Origin: Pedobacter psychroterrae
GTDB lineage: Bacteria > Bacteroidota > Bacteroidia > Sphingobacteriales > Sphingobacteriaceae
DNA length: 64,000 nt
Assembly: GCF_004331695.1 (NCBI RefSeq)
Contig: NZ_SJSL01000008.1
Coordinates: forward strand, 1 to 64,000
Direction: 5' to 3'
Shown: positions 62,642 to 64,000 of the stretch, one piece after another
Layout of the letters: every line of letters starts with the position of its first letter
Numbering within the stretch: position 1 is the stretch's first letter
Position numbers and translations under genes: made by a program
Notes under the pieces: generated by a model
The model's input: the letters and a program-made list of their open reading frames with translations, nothing else
Database searches by the model: none
Told to the model about the DNA's origin: nothing

Positions 62642-64000
62642 ATGATAAAATGGATTAGATTGGTTAAAATTAAAGCTGTATGCTGTCTTTTGTTCCAAGT
62701 GCTTGTTGTGCCATCCATGGCGCAGATCAAATGGCCGGCTGGTCAGTTGCTGCCATCGTTTCCGGCCACTGCGCCGGTTCTGGATCTAATCAAACTCCGT
62801 CAAAACTCTCCTGACGCTGCAGCAGAAATGTATCTGTTCGCTTCGCTAAAGGGTCTGGTAAACAGGACAAAGCCACGCATTTTCTCCTATGAGGGTAATG
62901 CTTCAGGTGAAGGACCGTATACCTGGCTGCAGTCCCTTGATTTGAAGTGGTCTGAACCTGCAGACAAATGGGATTTGATCACTAAATACAGGAAAGAAGT
63001 TTCAGGTTTGATCGTTTATGATACCGCTCAAATCCATACGGTAAATCTGGCCACGGTACTTGCAAAAAGCAAAGGAGCACTGATTGCCTCGCCCTTATTG
63101 CTGTCTAAATTAACTGCTCCTCCGTATAATTTACCGGTCTTAGTCGATCTTCGGGGAAAATTTGTCAGCAAGCTGGAAGTTTATCAGTTACTATATGATA
63201 CTTATTGGCCACAGGTTGATCACCGTTTGTTAATTGGTCTAAACCCCAATGCGCACAAAGCAGCCCTTCGTGAATATGCGGTAGCCCTGGGTGCAGCGGT
63301 GGTATGGCTTGATCCTAAAGTAAGCGGGGAAAGTGAACTGTTGGACAAATTTTTATCTTCCATGTCGCCCGGTGCAAGCTTTATGGGCTGGTGGCCAGAG
63401 GAAGCGCCAGGGATCACAAGAGCTTCAAAGTATGGCATTGCAACCATCGCCAGCGATTGGTGTTTTAACTTAACGGTATTTAGCGGTACCTCAAGGATCA
63501 TCCATATAAAGCCCATCCCCCCTAAACCGGTACTGCGAAATAAGATATATGTTGCCTTTATATTGAGTGACGGAGACAATTTACAGTTCACAGAACACCT
63601 GATGCGTAAACTTTGGAATAATCCGGACCGGGGTAAAGTTCCAATGGGATGGACCGTATCACCTGCTATGCTGGATGCAATGCCTGGCGTGCTCAACTAT
63701 TATTCTCAAACGTCAACCACCAATGATAACCTGATCTCGGGACCTTCCGGTTATGGTTATACTTATCCAAATACCTGGTCTGATGAAAATCTGCTAAAAA
63801 AGTTCATCTCTAAAACTGAGGATTATAATAACCGTGCCGGGTTACGGGTGATCACGATCTGGAACACGGTCACTGGCGGTATTGACCCTAATGTCGGGAA
63901 GATTTATGCCGGTCAGGCAAAATCCCTGCTTGGTGTAACTGCCCAGAACACAGGTGGCGGGCTTACTATCTACAACAACAGCTTACCGGGAATGGCACTT
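62642..64000 (+). CDS. GxGYxYP-family secreted protein, 3' end outside the window
   Basis: The frame is open for 453 codons to the window end. A signal peptide (ending at PSMAQ, residue 28) is followed by an alpha/beta region. The family hallmark GYGYTYP lies at residues 370-376, after YVAFILSDGDNLQ (near 300), which carries conserved acidic residues. GxGYxYP proteins are suspected glycoside hydrolases, known mostly from metagenomic and Bacteroidota sequences; the activity is not established. Nothing beyond the window is known, so a second carbohydrate locus could begin here. Confidence 0.85.
   Translation, partial: MIKWIRLVKIKAVCCLLFQVLVVPSMAQIKWPAGQLLPSFPATAPVLDLIKLRQNSPDAAAEMYLFASLKGLVNRTKPRIFSYEGNASGEGPYTWLQSLDLKWSEPADKWDLITKYRKEVSGLIVYDTAQIHTVNLATVLAKSKGALIASPLLLSKLTAPPYNLPVLVDLRGKFVSKLEVYQLLYDTYWPQVDHRLLIGLNPNAHKAALREYAVALGAAVVWLDPKVSGESELLDKFLSSMSPGASFMGWWPEEAPGITRASKYGIATIASDWCFNLTVFSGTSRIIHIKPIPPKPVLRNKIYVAFILSDGDNLQFTEHLMRKLWNNPDRGKVPMGWTVSPAMLDAMPGVLNYYSQTSTTNDNLISGPSGYGYTYPNTWSDENLLKKFISKTEDYNNRAGLRVITIWNTVTGGIDPNVGKIYAGQAKSLLGVTAQNTGGGLTIYNNSLPGMAL

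Noticed and set aside
62458..62730. 90-codon minus-strand open frame across the YihY end and the GxGYxYP start
   Set aside because: It overlaps two supported plus-strand genes, including the signal peptide region of one, and has no family pattern.

Overview
The window comes from a Bacteroidota chromosome, most likely Pedobacter or another Sphingobacteriaceae genus. The reasons are the SusC/SusD pair with a hybrid two-component regulator, the DUF4295 gene next to rpmG and rpmB, LptF/G, DUF3098 and DUF5683 proteins, bacillithiol synthesis (bshC), promoters of the TAnnTTTG type, and few Shine-Dalgarno sequences. There is no phage, insertion sequence, CRISPR array or recognisable defence island. 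Most genes are core housekeeping genes, and the clearest accessory block is a mannan-utilization locus.

Layout. 1-142: 3' end of a 5S rRNA (end of an rRNA operon) and its terminator. 422-5663: secreted subtilase, tRNA-Met, START-like protein, LptF/G permease, ribBA. 5672-10129 (-): a very large TamB-like protein whose true N-terminus appears to start at an ATT codon; divergent tsaD follows. 11172-14180: small membrane protein, then recA, nth, a small unknown protein and an ECF sigma factor, all on the minus strand. 14448-17920: uvrA and a LysE-type exporter. 17934-25761 (-): DUF2157-like membrane protein, CPA2 antiporter, ribF, yitT-like gene, truB, uppP, DUF3098 gene, ftsX. 25762-26251: gene-free stretch with a striking nested palindrome. 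26252-32592: CLC-type channel (possibly the fluoride subtype), leuS, metallophosphoesterase, luciferase-like oxidoreductase.

32761-45187 is a polysaccharide utilization locus: two GH26 mannanases, a hybrid sensor/AraC regulator (HTCS), SusC, SusD and an IPT-domain surface glycan-binding lipoprotein, closed by a terminator. The parts fit one pathway. A surface GH26 cuts mannan, SusD and the IPT protein hold the chains, SusC imports them, the second GH26 shortens them in the periplasm, and the HTCS senses the products. No galactosidase, mannosidase or phosphorylase lies in the locus.

45375-50446: outer-membrane beta-barrel protein, oligopeptide-binding lipoprotein, a small orphan protein and an FMN reductase. 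50627-54989: parA, parB, DUF5683 gene, dapB, lepB. 54992-61516 (-): malate/lactate dehydrogenase-like gene, bshC, rimO, ftsY, DUF4295 gene, rpmG, rpmB and a HAD phosphatase. 61578-64000: YihY/BrkB membrane protein and the first 453 codons of a GxGYxYP-family protein that runs off the window.

I found no convincing wholly new multi-gene system. The best candidates for a second look are the ATT start of tamB, the intergenic palindromes, the compact mannan locus and several orphan or small genes.
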